In this document: positions 36,125 to 44,953 of the stretch, piece by piece
Layout of the letters: each line of letters begins with the position of its first letter
Numbering within the stretch: the stretch's first letter is position 1
Assembly (NCBI GenBank): GCA_005798855.1
Contig: SYIF01000003.1
Location: 1 to 46,302 of the forward strand
Length of the DNA stretch: 46,302 bases
From: Actinomycetota bacterium
GTDB taxonomy: Bacteria; Actinomycetota; Thermoleophilia; Gaiellales; F1-60-MAGs149
Direction: 5' to 3'
The notes under the pieces: generated by a model
What the model saw: the letters and a program-made list of their open reading frames with translations, nothing else
Database searches by the model: none
Told to the model about the DNA's origin: nothing
Position numbers and translations under genes: made by a program

Positions 36125-37333
36125 TCAAGGTGACGATCGGTGAGCGTGGAGGCGGGCCGGCGAGAGCAGGCTGGCGCAGATCAAAAACAGCACCGCGGCG
36201 ATCGGGAAGCACAGCATTACGAGATCGAAGTTGCCCGTTAGGTCGCGCACACCGCCAAGTAGCGACGGCGCGAGAGCCGTCACTAGGTAGCCGAAGAACA
36301 GCATCATCGCGGCGGCAGCGCCTACGTCGAGGGTGCTATCGGCAACTTCGAGCGGCAGGCTCATGGCAAGCGTAAACATCGCGCCGTTCGCGAGTCCACC
36401 CAGCAACATCCAGATCTCGGCCTGCGCCGGTGCGACGATCAGCAGCACCGCGACTGCACCGATCATGAGACCCGTCACCTGCAGCAGGGTTCGCCGCGAG
36501 AAGCGGCGGCTGGCAGCGAGGGCAAGCAGTGGTCCGGGGATCATGCCGAGGTTGTAGAGCGCACCCAACCAGCCGGCGTAGGCGAGCGACGAGCCGTGCT
36601 CGACGTACGCTGCCGGCACCCAGGTGTTGATGCCGTAGTAGAGGGTGCCCATCAGTCCGAACTGCACGGCCAAGAGCCACACCACACCACGATGCAGGGG
36701 GAGGCGAGGGAACGCCGCGATCTCGTGCGCGTGGGAGACGCCACGCGTCAGGGCGAGCCAGGCGACGAGCATCACGAGACTGAAGGCCGAGTAGACGAGC
36801 ATCGTCGACTGCCAGCCGCCGAGCCAGAGGGCAATCGGGACGGCGAGGGCGGCACTGACGCCGGAGCTGATCTGAAAGCCCATCGCGTAGATGCTCGTCA
36901 CCATCAGGGGGTGGTCGGCGAAGCGCTCCTTGACGGCGACGACCATCAGCGTGTTGCCGACACCCATGCCAATGCCAATCAGCAGGGTCATGATCAGGAT
37001 GCCAGTCAGGCCTGGCACGAACGCGCGGCAGATGCCCGCCAGACCGATCAGTGCGACCGAGAGGCTGATCGCGTGGAGTGCCCCGATGTGCCCGGCGAGA
37101 ATTGGCGCAAGCGGGGAGAAGAGCCCAAAGCAGAGCACGGGGATCGTGACGAGCAGTCCGACCATGGCGTGAGACACGCCCAACGAGGTCTGAATCTCCG
37201 GCACCAGAGGCCCGATTCCGACGAGTTGTGGACGGTAGACGAGCGCGGCCACAAACAGACCAACCAGCAGTGGCACGCGGTCGCCAATCGGTTGAATCGG
37301 AAAGCGACTCGATGCCTGCTGGTCTGCTCCCAT
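36125..37333 (-). CDS. MFS transporter (CynX/NimT-like)
   Basis: 12-TM hydrophobicity pattern; RPQLVGIGPLVPEIQTSLGVSHAMVGLLVTIPVLCFGLFSPLAP. Confidence 0.85.
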   Translation of the reverse strand: MGADQQASSRFPIQPIGDRVPLLVGLFVAALVYRPQLVGIGPLVPEIQTSLGVSHAMVGLLVTIPVLCFGLFSPLAPILAGHIGALHAISLSVALIGLAGICRAFVPGLTGILIMTLLIGIGMGVGNTLMVVAVKERFADHPLMVTSIYAMGFQISSGVSAALAVPIALWLGGWQSTMLVYSAFSLVMLVAWLALTRGVSHAHEIAAFPRLPLHRGVVWLLAVQFGLMGTLYYGINTWVPAAYVEHGSSLAYAGWLGALYNLGMIPGPLLALAASRRFSRRTLLQVTGLMIGAVAVLLIVAPAQAEIWMLLGGLANGAMFTLAMSLPLEVADSTLDVGAAAAMMLFFGYLVTALAPSLLGGVRDLTGNFDLVMLCFPIAAVLFLICASLLSPARLHAHRSSP

Positions 37334-37390
37334 CGAGGCAGGATGGCAGAGCGAGCCTAGGTAGGCGACCCAGCACGGCAGACCCTCAAG

Positions 37391-38341
37391 CTAAAACGTC
37401 GGGGCCCTCGGGCTCCCACAATTGGCATACGGGTCGGGCACGAGTTGCCGCTGCAGGTCGTTCATCGTCAGCTGCCAATTTGGATTGTAGGGGTAAGGTG
37501 GTCCAGCAAATTCGACGCGGATGTCGGGGGTGACACCCGGACCGGGCGATGTGACGCGATAGCGATTGACTGTCGACTCGCCACTAAATCGCTGTCCCAG
37601 GAGCGTGGGGGCCTGCCGCTTCGGACCGATCTCGAAGCAGAACTGGCCGTAGGGACGGTTGGCGAGAAAACCATTGACGCGCCGCCATTGAAAACCACCG
37701 GCGGGGAAGCCGTAGTTCGAGTTGAGTGCGTCGAGATAGATGTTGCGTCCCTTGTCGTCGAGCGGCACACCTTGCGGCGTTGCCTGACCCACGCCGATCG
37801 GTTTGCCCTGCCAACTGTAGGTGCCAAAGAGGTGGGCGAACTTCTCCATCTTCGACCGCCCGTAGCGCGACCAGTCGCTAAACACGACGAGGTCGGCGAC
37901 GGGTCCACGCCAATGCGACAGTCGTATTTCGATTGAGCCTGTCGTGCCGCCATAGTTGAGGATCGACCGTTGCCACTGTTGGACGGCCCAATGGCTGCCG
38001 TCGCGCGCCGTGCAGGAGGCAACGATCAGCTTGGAGCCAGGAAATGCACCACCACGGTAGGGGCCGCAGGTGTTGCGAAAGGTCTGCCAATTGGCACCGC
38101 TCGAGCCCGTGCCGCCCGAGTAGTCGAGCAGCAGGCGGCCACGCGACATATTGACCGCACCCCAGGCGAGGATGTGCTGCGTCTGGCCATTCACGCGTAG
38201 GGTCAGCATCGCTACGCCTTGCTGGTTGACGGCGAGGTTGACTGGTCCCTGTGGGTTGCGCGTGATCAACGTGCTCGCCTGCGCAACGCCGGTAACGGCG
38301 AATAAGAAGACGAGTGTGAGTGGGAAAACTCGACGGCGCAT
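37391..38341 (-). CDS. secreted hypothetical protein with signal peptide
   Basis: MRRRVFPLTLVFLFAVTGVAQAS signal peptide; no domain recognised. Confidence 0.6.
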   Translation of the reverse strand: MRRRVFPLTLVFLFAVTGVAQASTLITRNPQGPVNLAVNQQGVAMLTLRVNGQTQHILAWGAVNMSRGRLLLDYSGGTGSSGANWQTFRNTCGPYRGGAFPGSKLIVASCTARDGSHWAVQQWQRSILNYGGTTGSIEIRLSHWRGPVADLVVFSDWSRYGRSKMEKFAHLFGTYSWQGKPIGVGQATPQGVPLDDKGRNIYLDALNSNYGFPAGGFQWRRVNGFLANRPYGQFCFEIGPKRQAPTLLGQRFSGESTVNRYRVTSPGPGVTPDIRVEFAGPPYPYNPNWQLTMNDLQRQLVPDPYANCGSPRAPTF

Positions 38342-38424
38342 ATACAGAAGACGCTATGGGACGTTCGATCTGACGTCAGCCATTTGGTGACGCGGGGTAT
38401 GCTTCCCGCCAACAGGAGAAGTTG

Positions 38425-39792
38425 ATGGAACGCACCGAGCTCAATCGCACACGACTCAACGAGCTGCTCGAACGTGAGCGCACCGTCGCCGCCGAGCGCA
38501 CGCCAACGTCGCGCGCACTCGCAGCCGAGGCGCAGGCGCACCTGATCGGTGGCGTCCCGATGCAGTGGATGGAGGTCTGGGTCGGCCAGCACGTGGTCTT
38601 CTTCGAGCGCGCCAAGGGCAACCGCATTGTCGACGTCGATGGCAACGAACTGATCGACTTCTGCCTTGGCGACACCGGCTCGATGGCGGGGCACTCGCCC
38701 GACGCGATGGTTGCGGCCGTGCAGCACCGAATTGGCGAGCTCGGGGGCGTCACGACGATGCTGCCGACCGAGGATGCGATCTGGGTTGCGGGCGAGCTTG
38801 CCCGCCGCTTTGGTCTGCCCAAGTGGACCTTTTCGCTGACGGCAACCGACGCCAACCGCTGGGTGCTGCGGACCTGCCGCCAGTTAACCGGCCGGTCGAA
38901 GGTGCTGATCATGAACTACAGCTACCACGGCTCCGTCGACGAGACAATCATTGCGCTCGAGAATGGCGTTCCGACGCAGAAGCCCGGCAATGTCGGGCCG
39001 GCCGTCGACCCAGCGGTGACGACGCGCGTCGTCGAGTTCAACGACCTTGCTGCGCTCGAGCGCGAGTTGGCGCACGGCGATGTGGCGTGCGTGCTGGCCG
39101 AGCCGGCACTGACAAACATGGGCATCGTCTTGCCCGACGCCGGCTACTGGGAGGAGGCGACGCGGCTGATCAAGGCGGCTGGCGCTTTGCTCGTGATCGA
39201 CGAGACGCACACGCTCTCTGCCGGTCCGGGCGGCTGCACGAAGGCCTGGGGTCTGCAGCCCGACATCGTCACGATCGGCAAGAGCATTGCCGGCGGTGTC
39301 CCGATTGGTGCGTATGGCGTGTCGGCCGAGATTGATGTCCAGATCCAGGGCGATCCCGATGGCGACTACGTCGATACGGGTGGCGTCGGTGGCACGCTCG
39401 CGGGCAACGCTCTGTCGCTGGCTGCGGCTCGCGGTACGCTCGAACACGTTCTAACCGACGAGGCTTTTGTGGGCATGTGCGAGCTCGGCGCCCGGATGCT
39501 GGCCGGCATGCGCGACCTTATCGAGCGGCACAACCTGCCATGGGTCGTCGAGGGGCTGGGTGCGCGGGCAGAATTCCGCTTCTGCGCCACGATGCCCGCC
39601 AACGGTGGCGCCTCGCACGATGCGCACGACGCCGACGTCGAGGAGTGGCTCCATCTCGTCACGCTCAACAACGGCATCCTGATCACGCCGTTTCACAACA
39701 TGTGCCTTGTCTGCCCCACGACTACGGCAGCCGATGTGGACCGGTTGCTCGAGGTGCTCGACGCGGCCGTGACCGAATTGCGAGCGGCCTAG
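38425..39792 (+). CDS. class III PLP aminotransferase (glutamate-1-semialdehyde aminomutase-like)
   Basis: DVDGNELIDFCLGDTGSMAGHSPDAMVAAV, LLVIDETHTL, PLP-Lys GKSIAGGVPIGAYG; ATG 38425 after AGGAG. Confidence 0.9.
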   Translation: MERTELNRTRLNELLERERTVAAERTPTSRALAAEAQAHLIGGVPMQWMEVWVGQHVVFFERAKGNRIVDVDGNELIDFCLGDTGSMAGHSPDAMVAAVQHRIGELGGVTTMLPTEDAIWVAGELARRFGLPKWTFSLTATDANRWVLRTCRQLTGRSKVLIMNYSYHGSVDETIIALENGVPTQKPGNVGPAVDPAVTTRVVEFNDLAALERELAHGDVACVLAEPALTNMGIVLPDAGYWEEATRLIKAAGALLVIDETHTLSAGPGGCTKAWGLQPDIVTIGKSIAGGVPIGAYGVSAEIDVQIQGDPDGDYVDTGGVGGTLAGNALSLAAARGTLEHVLTDEAFVGMCELGARMLAGMRDLIERHNLPWVVEGLGARAEFRFCATMPANGGASHDAHDADVEEWLHLVTLNNGILITPFHNMCLVCPTTTAADVDRLLEVLDAAVTELRAA

Positions 39793-39797
39793 CTGGA

Positions 39798-39836
39798 TCA
39801 ACTTTGCTTTGGGGTCAGACCCTTAAGCAAAGTTGA
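39798..39836. terminator. hairpin TCAACTTTGCTT-15 nt-AAGCAAAGTTGA (nested GGGT-CAG-ACCC)
   Basis: 12-bp perfect stem directly after the aminotransferase stop, between convergent genes; REP-like or terminator. Confidence 0.6.
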
Positions 39837-39899
39837 CCGCGTTTGCTTGCGGCACTCGACACGGCTGTGGCAGAATTGCGACCTGCCTAGATGGATCTG

Positions 39900-39930
39900 C
39901 TTTGCTTAGAGGTCTGAACCCAAAGCAAAG
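39900..39930. terminator. second, diverged copy of the hairpin (CTTTGCTT...AAGCAAAG)
   Basis: 8-bp core stem with outer GATC/GATC; ends next to the stop of the convergent gene at 39938. Confidence 0.5.
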
Positions 39931-39937
39931 TTGATCA

Positions 39938-40534
39938 TCAGACGATGTCGGGTGCGATCTCGGCGATCGTGTTGTCGATCAACTCTCGACGGCCGTGTTC
40001 TGTCTCGCGCCGCATCACACCGTTCTCGTCGACGCGGTACTGCGCAACCTCCATCAGGGGTGGCGAGTACGAGTGGATTGTGATGGCCGGCGAGCCCTCG
40101 ACGTGTGCAACGGAGTGGATGTACCCGGCTGGTCCTTCGCGGGTCACGCCCTCGCGCACCTCGACGTCAGACGAGCCGTGAGGGAGTCGCATCTGCTTTT
40201 CCATCACCACACCGTCAACACCGACCAGACCGACGCCAGAGATCGCGTGGTCGTGATAGCCCGTGCCCTGGCCCGGCATCCACATGATCAACCAAGTATC
40301 AACTCGATCATCCTCATACAAAAGGCGATAGCGGCGGCGCTCAGTATCGGCAACCACCATGGGGCGCCAGAGATCCTCGCGCGCGGCAACATCAGCCGAA
40401 AGCTGCACGAGTTGGGCGGTTGTGAGCGGTCCATCGCCCTCAGGCACGAGCGCGCCCACTGCCGCGAGCAGTTCGGCGGGCGGAGAAACCACCTCCGTCC
40501 AATCCTGGGGGGTGAGGGTATCTGTGGAAGCCAT
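39938..40534 (-). CDS. cysteine dioxygenase-family cupin protein
   Basis: YRLLYEDDRVDTWLIMWMPGQGTGYHDHAISGVGLVGV (HxH), GYIHSVAHVEGSPAITIHSYSPPL. Confidence 0.75.
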   Translation of the reverse strand: MASTDTLTPQDWTEVVSPPAELLAAVGALVPEGDGPLTTAQLVQLSADVAAREDLWRPMVVADTERRRYRLLYEDDRVDTWLIMWMPGQGTGYHDHAISGVGLVGVDGVVMEKQMRLPHGSSDVEVREGVTREGPAGYIHSVAHVEGSPAITIHSYSPPLMEVAQYRVDENGVMRRETEHGRRELIDNTIAEIAPDIV

Positions 40535-40620
40535 CTTGCACCCCTTTCGTATACGCGTCTCGAGGGGATGACGCTGTAATCAGAGCATATCGCTCGTCGG
40601 GAGCGAATACACTCCTGCAG

Positions 40621-41076
40621 ATGACAGACGTACGCATGATCGATGTTAGTGCCAAGGCTACGACGCGCCGCCGTGCGCTGGCGCGCTGCGAGGTGCACAT
40701 GTCGGACGAGGCGCTCGCCAAAATCGAAGATGGCGCCGTCGCGAAGGGCGATGTTTTTGCCACGGCGCGGGTCGCGGGTATTACAGCGGCCAAAAAGACG
40801 CCCGACCTGCTTCCGCTCTGTCACCCATTGATGCTCGACTACGTGCGCGTTGATCTCGCAGTCGACCGCACTGCTGGCTGTGTACGCATCGAGGCAGAGT
40901 GCGCACTCGATGGGCGCACGGGTGTGGAGATGGAAGCGCTCGTCTCGGTCTCTGCAGCCGCACTCTGTGTCCACGACATGCTCAAGTCGACCGACCCCGA
41001 GATCCGCATCGACGGCATCGCTCTGTGGGAGAAGGACGGCGGCAAGAGTGGCGCGTGGCGCCGGTCGGGTACCTGA
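40621..41076 (+). CDS. moaC: cyclic pyranopterin monophosphate synthase MoaC
   Basis: MIDVSAKATTRRRALA, ARVAGITAAKKTPDLLPLCHPL, TGVEMEALVSVSAAALCVHDMLKS. Confidence 0.95.
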   Translation: MTDVRMIDVSAKATTRRRALARCEVHMSDEALAKIEDGAVAKGDVFATARVAGITAAKKTPDLLPLCHPLMLDYVRVDLAVDRTAGCVRIEAECALDGRTGVEMEALVSVSAAALCVHDMLKSTDPEIRIDGIALWEKDGGKSGAWRRSGT

Positions 41077-41077
41077 G

Positions 41078-41563
41078 GTGCGCGCCTGCGTGCTGACGGT
41101 CTCGGACGGTGTCTTCCACGGTGTGCGTGAAGATGGCTCTGGCGATCTCCTCGCCGAGCGCGTGACGGCAGCCGGCTTCGAGGTAGTCGATCGTGCAGTG
41201 GTCCCCGACGAGGTGGGCGCGATCATGGCGCACGTCGTGACTTGGGCCGACACGCCGGATGCACCCGAGCTCGTCCTCGTCACGGGTGGCACGGGGTTTG
41301 CTCCGCGCGATGTCACACCCGAGGCGCTCGCTCCGGTCTACGACCGCCGCACGCCGGGTATCGACGAGGCGATGCGCGCCTTCTCGATGCGGGCCAAGCC
41401 GCACGGCATGCTCAGCCGAGGGGTCTCAGGCATTCGCGGCCGCACGCTGATCCTCTCGTTTCCAGGTAGCTCGAAGGCGTGCGATGAACTCTTTGGCGTC
41501 GTCGAGCCGGTGCTCGATCACGCCCTCAAACTGCTGCGCTCAGACCCGACCGAGCACCTCTAG
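41078..41563 (+). CDS. molybdenum cofactor biosynthesis protein MoaB/MogA
   Basis: VRACVLTVSDGVFHGVREDGSGDLLAERV, LVLVTGGTGFAPRDVTPEAL, FPGSSKACDE; GTG start 1 nt after the moaC stop. Confidence 0.9.
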   Translation: MRACVLTVSDGVFHGVREDGSGDLLAERVTAAGFEVVDRAVVPDEVGAIMAHVVTWADTPDAPELVLVTGGTGFAPRDVTPEALAPVYDRRTPGIDEAMRAFSMRAKPHGMLSRGVSGIRGRTLILSFPGSSKACDELFGVVEPVLDHALKLLRSDPTEHL

Positions 41564-43239
41564 GCGATTGGAATTCGCAGTTCGGCGCGGCGCCCACCGC
41601 CGAAATGGATACGCGTCGAGCCGGATTCTTCGGTGACATAGCATGCAGGCATCTGGCCACTGAAGGGATTGACGGGGAATAGCCAGTGGGAGCGCAACTC
41701 GAGTTCGAGGACGTCGCCAGCACGAAGGTGTGTGGCCTGTGGCAGCAGCGCGATTGAAATCGGCACGATTTCGCCGGTTGAGAGTGGCTCGCGGACCGCG
41801 TGGCTGTGGACGGGCTGCCAATCGGTCGAGAGTCCTTGATCGAGTGTGCGGTGAGCCGGGCGAAGCCATCCGTGCGTCACGACGTCTCCGGCAAACCCGT
41901 ACGAGCCTTCGAAGGTGACCTCACGGCCGTCGCGTAGGAGACGGATAGCAGCGAGCATCGTGGTGTCCTCGACACCCTCAAGCGACACGTCGAGATGGAG
42001 CGTCATCGGCCCGATCAGGTCGACCGCTTGGGGCGCGGTCCAGCGATACAACAGCGAACCATCGGCATTCGCATAGGAGGACGACTGTTCCTGCGACTCA
42101 GGCTGAGCGGAGAGGGTGCCATCGCCCCGCAGGTGGAGGCCGGTCCAGACAATGTCCGACGGCGGCCACGTCGTGGCCGAGCGAATCTCGAGTGGTTGCT
42201 CGCCCGTCTCGTGAATGGCGATGCGTACCGGTGGTTCGTCATCCCAACCATTATCTGCGTCACAGAGGAATCGTTCGAAAAAGCGCCGCTGAATACCCTG
42301 TGCTTCTGCACCGTAGAACGTGCACCACTTCCCACCCCGATGGGTGTACAGCCACTTCTGGTCGGATTTGACGCGACGAAATGCCTCAAACGATCCGCGG
42401 GTGTGGAGGAGATGATCCGAGAAGCTTCCGCAGACGAGCATCGGTACCTCGATGTCTTCAATCTTGGGCATCCGCGACTGCCACCAGGCGTCGAGTTCTG
42501 GTCGAGCCGTTGCCTGAGTTAGGAGGTCTTCCGTAATCCGACCCTGTTTGCCAACCGTGGTCGACCAGAGCTTGAAGAACCCCATTTCGGAAACGCCACC
42601 CGGCTTTGCGAAGTCACGGTAGACGTCGGAAAAGCCTTCCCACGGGCAGATCGCCGCGAGGTGCGGAGGTCGTTCGGCTGCAGCACGGTATTGCGACAGT
42701 GCGAGGTATGAGACACCGAGTAGGCCGACGCGCCCATTGGACCAGGGCTGAGTACCGGCCCATTCGATCAGGTCGTGGTAATCCTCGCCCTCTTGTTTCG
42801 AAAGCATGGTGCCGACGCCGTCCGAAGTACCGAAGCCACGCAGATCGCCGACCACAACTGCAAAGCCAAGCCGGACCCAATAGGCGGGGTCTGGCCCCTC
42901 CCAGCAGGTCCAGGCCGAGAACGTGATCGGTACTGGCTGGCGAAACACTCGATATTGCAGCGGTGGGAGATACCCCCACGGCACCTTCTTCGGCAGGACG
43001 TCTTTGCCGTACGGATGGGCACACATAATCACGGGGAAACGCCCATCGGGGTGAACGAGATCACCAGCGCTGTTTGGCGCTGGTCGGAAAACGTTCGCGC
43101 GAAGGGTCGTTCCATCGCGCGCCGTAATCGCACAGTTCCATTCCGTCAGGACACCATCGGGTGGCGGTGTGATCGTCAGTGGCGGTCGCGCAATGCCGTG
43201 TAGGCGTCGCAGGACTCGTCGGGGGGAGATCCTGCTCAT
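41560..43239 (-). CDS. CocE/NonD family hydrolase
   Basis: VVVGDLRGFGTSDG, RVGLLGVSYLALSQY; C-terminal jelly-roll-like region. Confidence 0.9.
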   Translation of the reverse strand: MSRISPRRVLRRLHGIARPPLTITPPPDGVLTEWNCAITARDGTTLRANVFRPAPNSAGDLVHPDGRFPVIMCAHPYGKDVLPKKVPWGYLPPLQYRVFRQPVPITFSAWTCWEGPDPAYWVRLGFAVVVGDLRGFGTSDGVGTMLSKQEGEDYHDLIEWAGTQPWSNGRVGLLGVSYLALSQYRAAAERPPHLAAICPWEGFSDVYRDFAKPGGVSEMGFFKLWSTTVGKQGRITEDLLTQATARPELDAWWQSRMPKIEDIEVPMLVCGSFSDHLLHTRGSFEAFRRVKSDQKWLYTHRGGKWCTFYGAEAQGIQRRFFERFLCDADNGWDDEPPVRIAIHETGEQPLEIRSATTWPPSDIVWTGLHLRGDGTLSAQPESQEQSSSYANADGSLLYRWTAPQAVDLIGPMTLHLDVSLEGVEDTTMLAAIRLLRDGREVTFEGSYGFAGDVVTHGWLRPAHRTLDQGLSTDWQPVHSHAVREPLSTGEIVPISIALLPQATHLRAGDVLELELRSHWLFPVNPFSGQMPACYVTEESGSTRIHFGGGRRAELRIPIA

Positions 43240-43240
43240 C

Positions 43241-44002
43241 CTAACTTCGCCGCGGCGTCCAGCGGAAACGCCACGAGGCGATGATCAGGCCGATCGCGCC
43301 CCAGGCGATGAGCAGCCCGAGAGGGCGCCAGGGCGTCGTGGTGGCAGGGACGTAGGCCCATGTGACGATCTTAACAAATGGAGCGACCGGCAGCAAGGCG
43401 GCAATGTTGCCGAGCCACGTTGGGAGTGACTCAATCGGGACAAAGACGCCGGAGATGAAGTACAACGGCAGCACGACGACGTTTGCGAGTGGCGGTGCCG
43501 CTTCGGTCGAGGGGGTCAACGCCGCGAGCATCATGCCGAGACACGAGAACGCGATCGCACCGACCAATACGCCTGCGACGAGCCATGGCAGGTGGCCGAT
43601 GTCGACACGCACGCCGTACGCGAAGCTACCGAGCGCGAGCATGACGATCACCATTAGGAGGGCAATCACCAGCGACGTCACAACTTGCCCGGCAATCAGC
43701 AGCCAGGCCGGGGCTGGGGTGCCACGTACGCGCTTGAAGATCCCGGTCTCGCGGCGATTGACGACGGTGATCGAGAGAGCCACGAAGCTCGCGGAGATGA
43801 CGCCCATCACCATGAACGCGGGGACCTGAAGGTACGACTGCGCGACTACATCGCCGCCCGCGAGCGTGACGGACTGCCCACCAAAGATCGCTTCGAACAG
43901 CACGAGGAAGATGACGGGCAGAAAGACCGTGAAGAACAGTGTCTCGGGGCGGCGCGAGAAGGCCAGCAGATCGGCGCGGACCTGTTCGACGAGCATGTTC
44001 AT
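43241..44002 (-). CDS. ABC-2 type transporter permease
   Basis: FSRRPETLFFTVFLPVIFLVLFEAIFG, NRRETGIFKRVRGTPAPAWLLIAGQ; ATGA overlap with the ATPase gene. Confidence 0.85.
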   Translation of the reverse strand: MNMLVEQVRADLLAFSRRPETLFFTVFLPVIFLVLFEAIFGGQSVTLAGGDVVAQSYLQVPAFMVMGVISASFVALSITVVNRRETGIFKRVRGTPAPAWLLIAGQVVTSLVIALLMVIVMLALGSFAYGVRVDIGHLPWLVAGVLVGAIAFSCLGMMLAALTPSTEAAPPLANVVVLPLYFISGVFVPIESLPTWLGNIAALLPVAPFVKIVTWAYVPATTTPWRPLGLLIAWGAIGLIIASWRFRWTPRRS

Positions 44003-44901
44003 GCCGTCTCTCCCGAGATTGCGAGGAAGACGTCTTCGAGCGTTGGGCGCTCGACCGTTAGGGCGGGCAGCTCGAGGCCGCGTGCCTCGGCCCAACTGCA
44101 GAGCACGGCGAGGTCAGCCGTCGGTGCAGTGGTTTCGACCCGTACCTCGCCACCCGTCAGTCGAGGCTGCGTGGAGAGGGCCGGGAGTGCGGCGAGCTCG
44201 ACGCCGGGAGGGAGGCTAAAGCGAATCTCGACGTCTCCGCGTAGTGCTTGCAGTTTGGCGGGCGTGCCGAGTGCGGCGATCTTGCCGTCGCGCAGCACCG
44301 CAACACGGTCGGCGAGGACCTGCGCCTCATCCATGTAGTGCGTGGTGAGAAAGACGGTGGTCCCGAGGTCGCGGAGGCCACTGATGACATCCCAGAACTG
44401 GCGGCGCGCCTCCGGGTCGAAGCCTGTCGTGGGCTCGTCGAGGAAGACGAGCTCGGGGCGGCCAATCAGGGCGATGCCAACGTCGAGGCGTCGCGCCTGC
44501 CCACCCGAGAGTCGCCCGGCGCGCTGGTTGGCCTGCTCCTCGAGGCCGACGAGCTGAATCACCTCGTCGACGGTGTGGGGGTTGGGAAAGTAGGCGGCGA
44601 AGAGACGCAGCGTCTCGTTCACGGTCAGTGCTCCAAGCGGCCGGCTCTCCTGCAGGACGATGCCGAGCTTGGCGCGCCAGGCGGCTCCGGCGTTGGCGGG
44701 GTCCTCACCGAGCACGGAAACGTCGCCGCCATCGCGGGTGCGGTAGCCCTCAAGGATCTCGGTCGTCGTTGTCTTGCCCGCGCCATTCTTGCCGAGGAAT
44801 GCGAAGACCTCGCCCTGCTGCACCTCGAGGTCGAGGCCATCGACGACCGCGTGATCACCGTAACGCTTGACGAGGCCTCTGACGGAGATGATGGCGGGCA
44901 T
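43999..44901 (-). CDS. ABC transporter ATP-binding protein (drug-export type)
   Basis: GKNGAGKTTTTEILEGY, LSGGQARRLDVGIALIGRPELVFLDEPTTGFDPEARRQFW. Confidence 0.95.
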   Translation of the reverse strand: MPAIISVRGLVKRYGDHAVVDGLDLEVQQGEVFAFLGKNGAGKTTTTEILEGYRTRDGGDVSVLGEDPANAGAAWRAKLGIVLQESRPLGALTVNETLRLFAAYFPNPHTVDEVIQLVGLEEQANQRAGRLSGGQARRLDVGIALIGRPELVFLDEPTTGFDPEARRQFWDVISGLRDLGTTVFLTTHYMDEAQVLADRVAVLRDGKIAALGTPAKLQALRGDVEIRFSLPPGVELAALPALSTQPRLTGGEVRVETTAPTADLAVLCSWAEARGLELPALTVERPTLEDVFLAISGETA

Positions 44902-44953
44902 GGGTCACATCTTACCGTCGCGTCTGAAGGTGTGGCACGCCAAGATCCGAGCA

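Larger units (their letters stand above)
39736..39936. repeat. diverged tandem duplication (98-bp period) of the aminotransferase 3' end plus its hairpin
   Basis: Copy A CTCGACGCGGCCGTGACCGAATTGCGAGCGGCCTAGCTGGATC... (from 39757) and copy B CTCGACACGGCTGTGGCAGAATTGCGACCTGCCTAGATGGATC... (from 39855). Each is followed by CTTTGCTT...AAGCAAAGTTGA. Confidence 0.85.

Noticed and set aside
36336-37376. 346-aa alternative minus-strand frame within the MFS gene
   Set aside because: Arg-rich translation without hydrophobic segments; the overlapping 36125-37333 frame is a clear transporter.
39793-39937. CRISPR array suspected from repeated CTTTGCTT/AAGCAAAG blocks
   Set aside because: Only two diverged copies, the duplication includes coding sequence, no regular spacers and no cas genes nearby.
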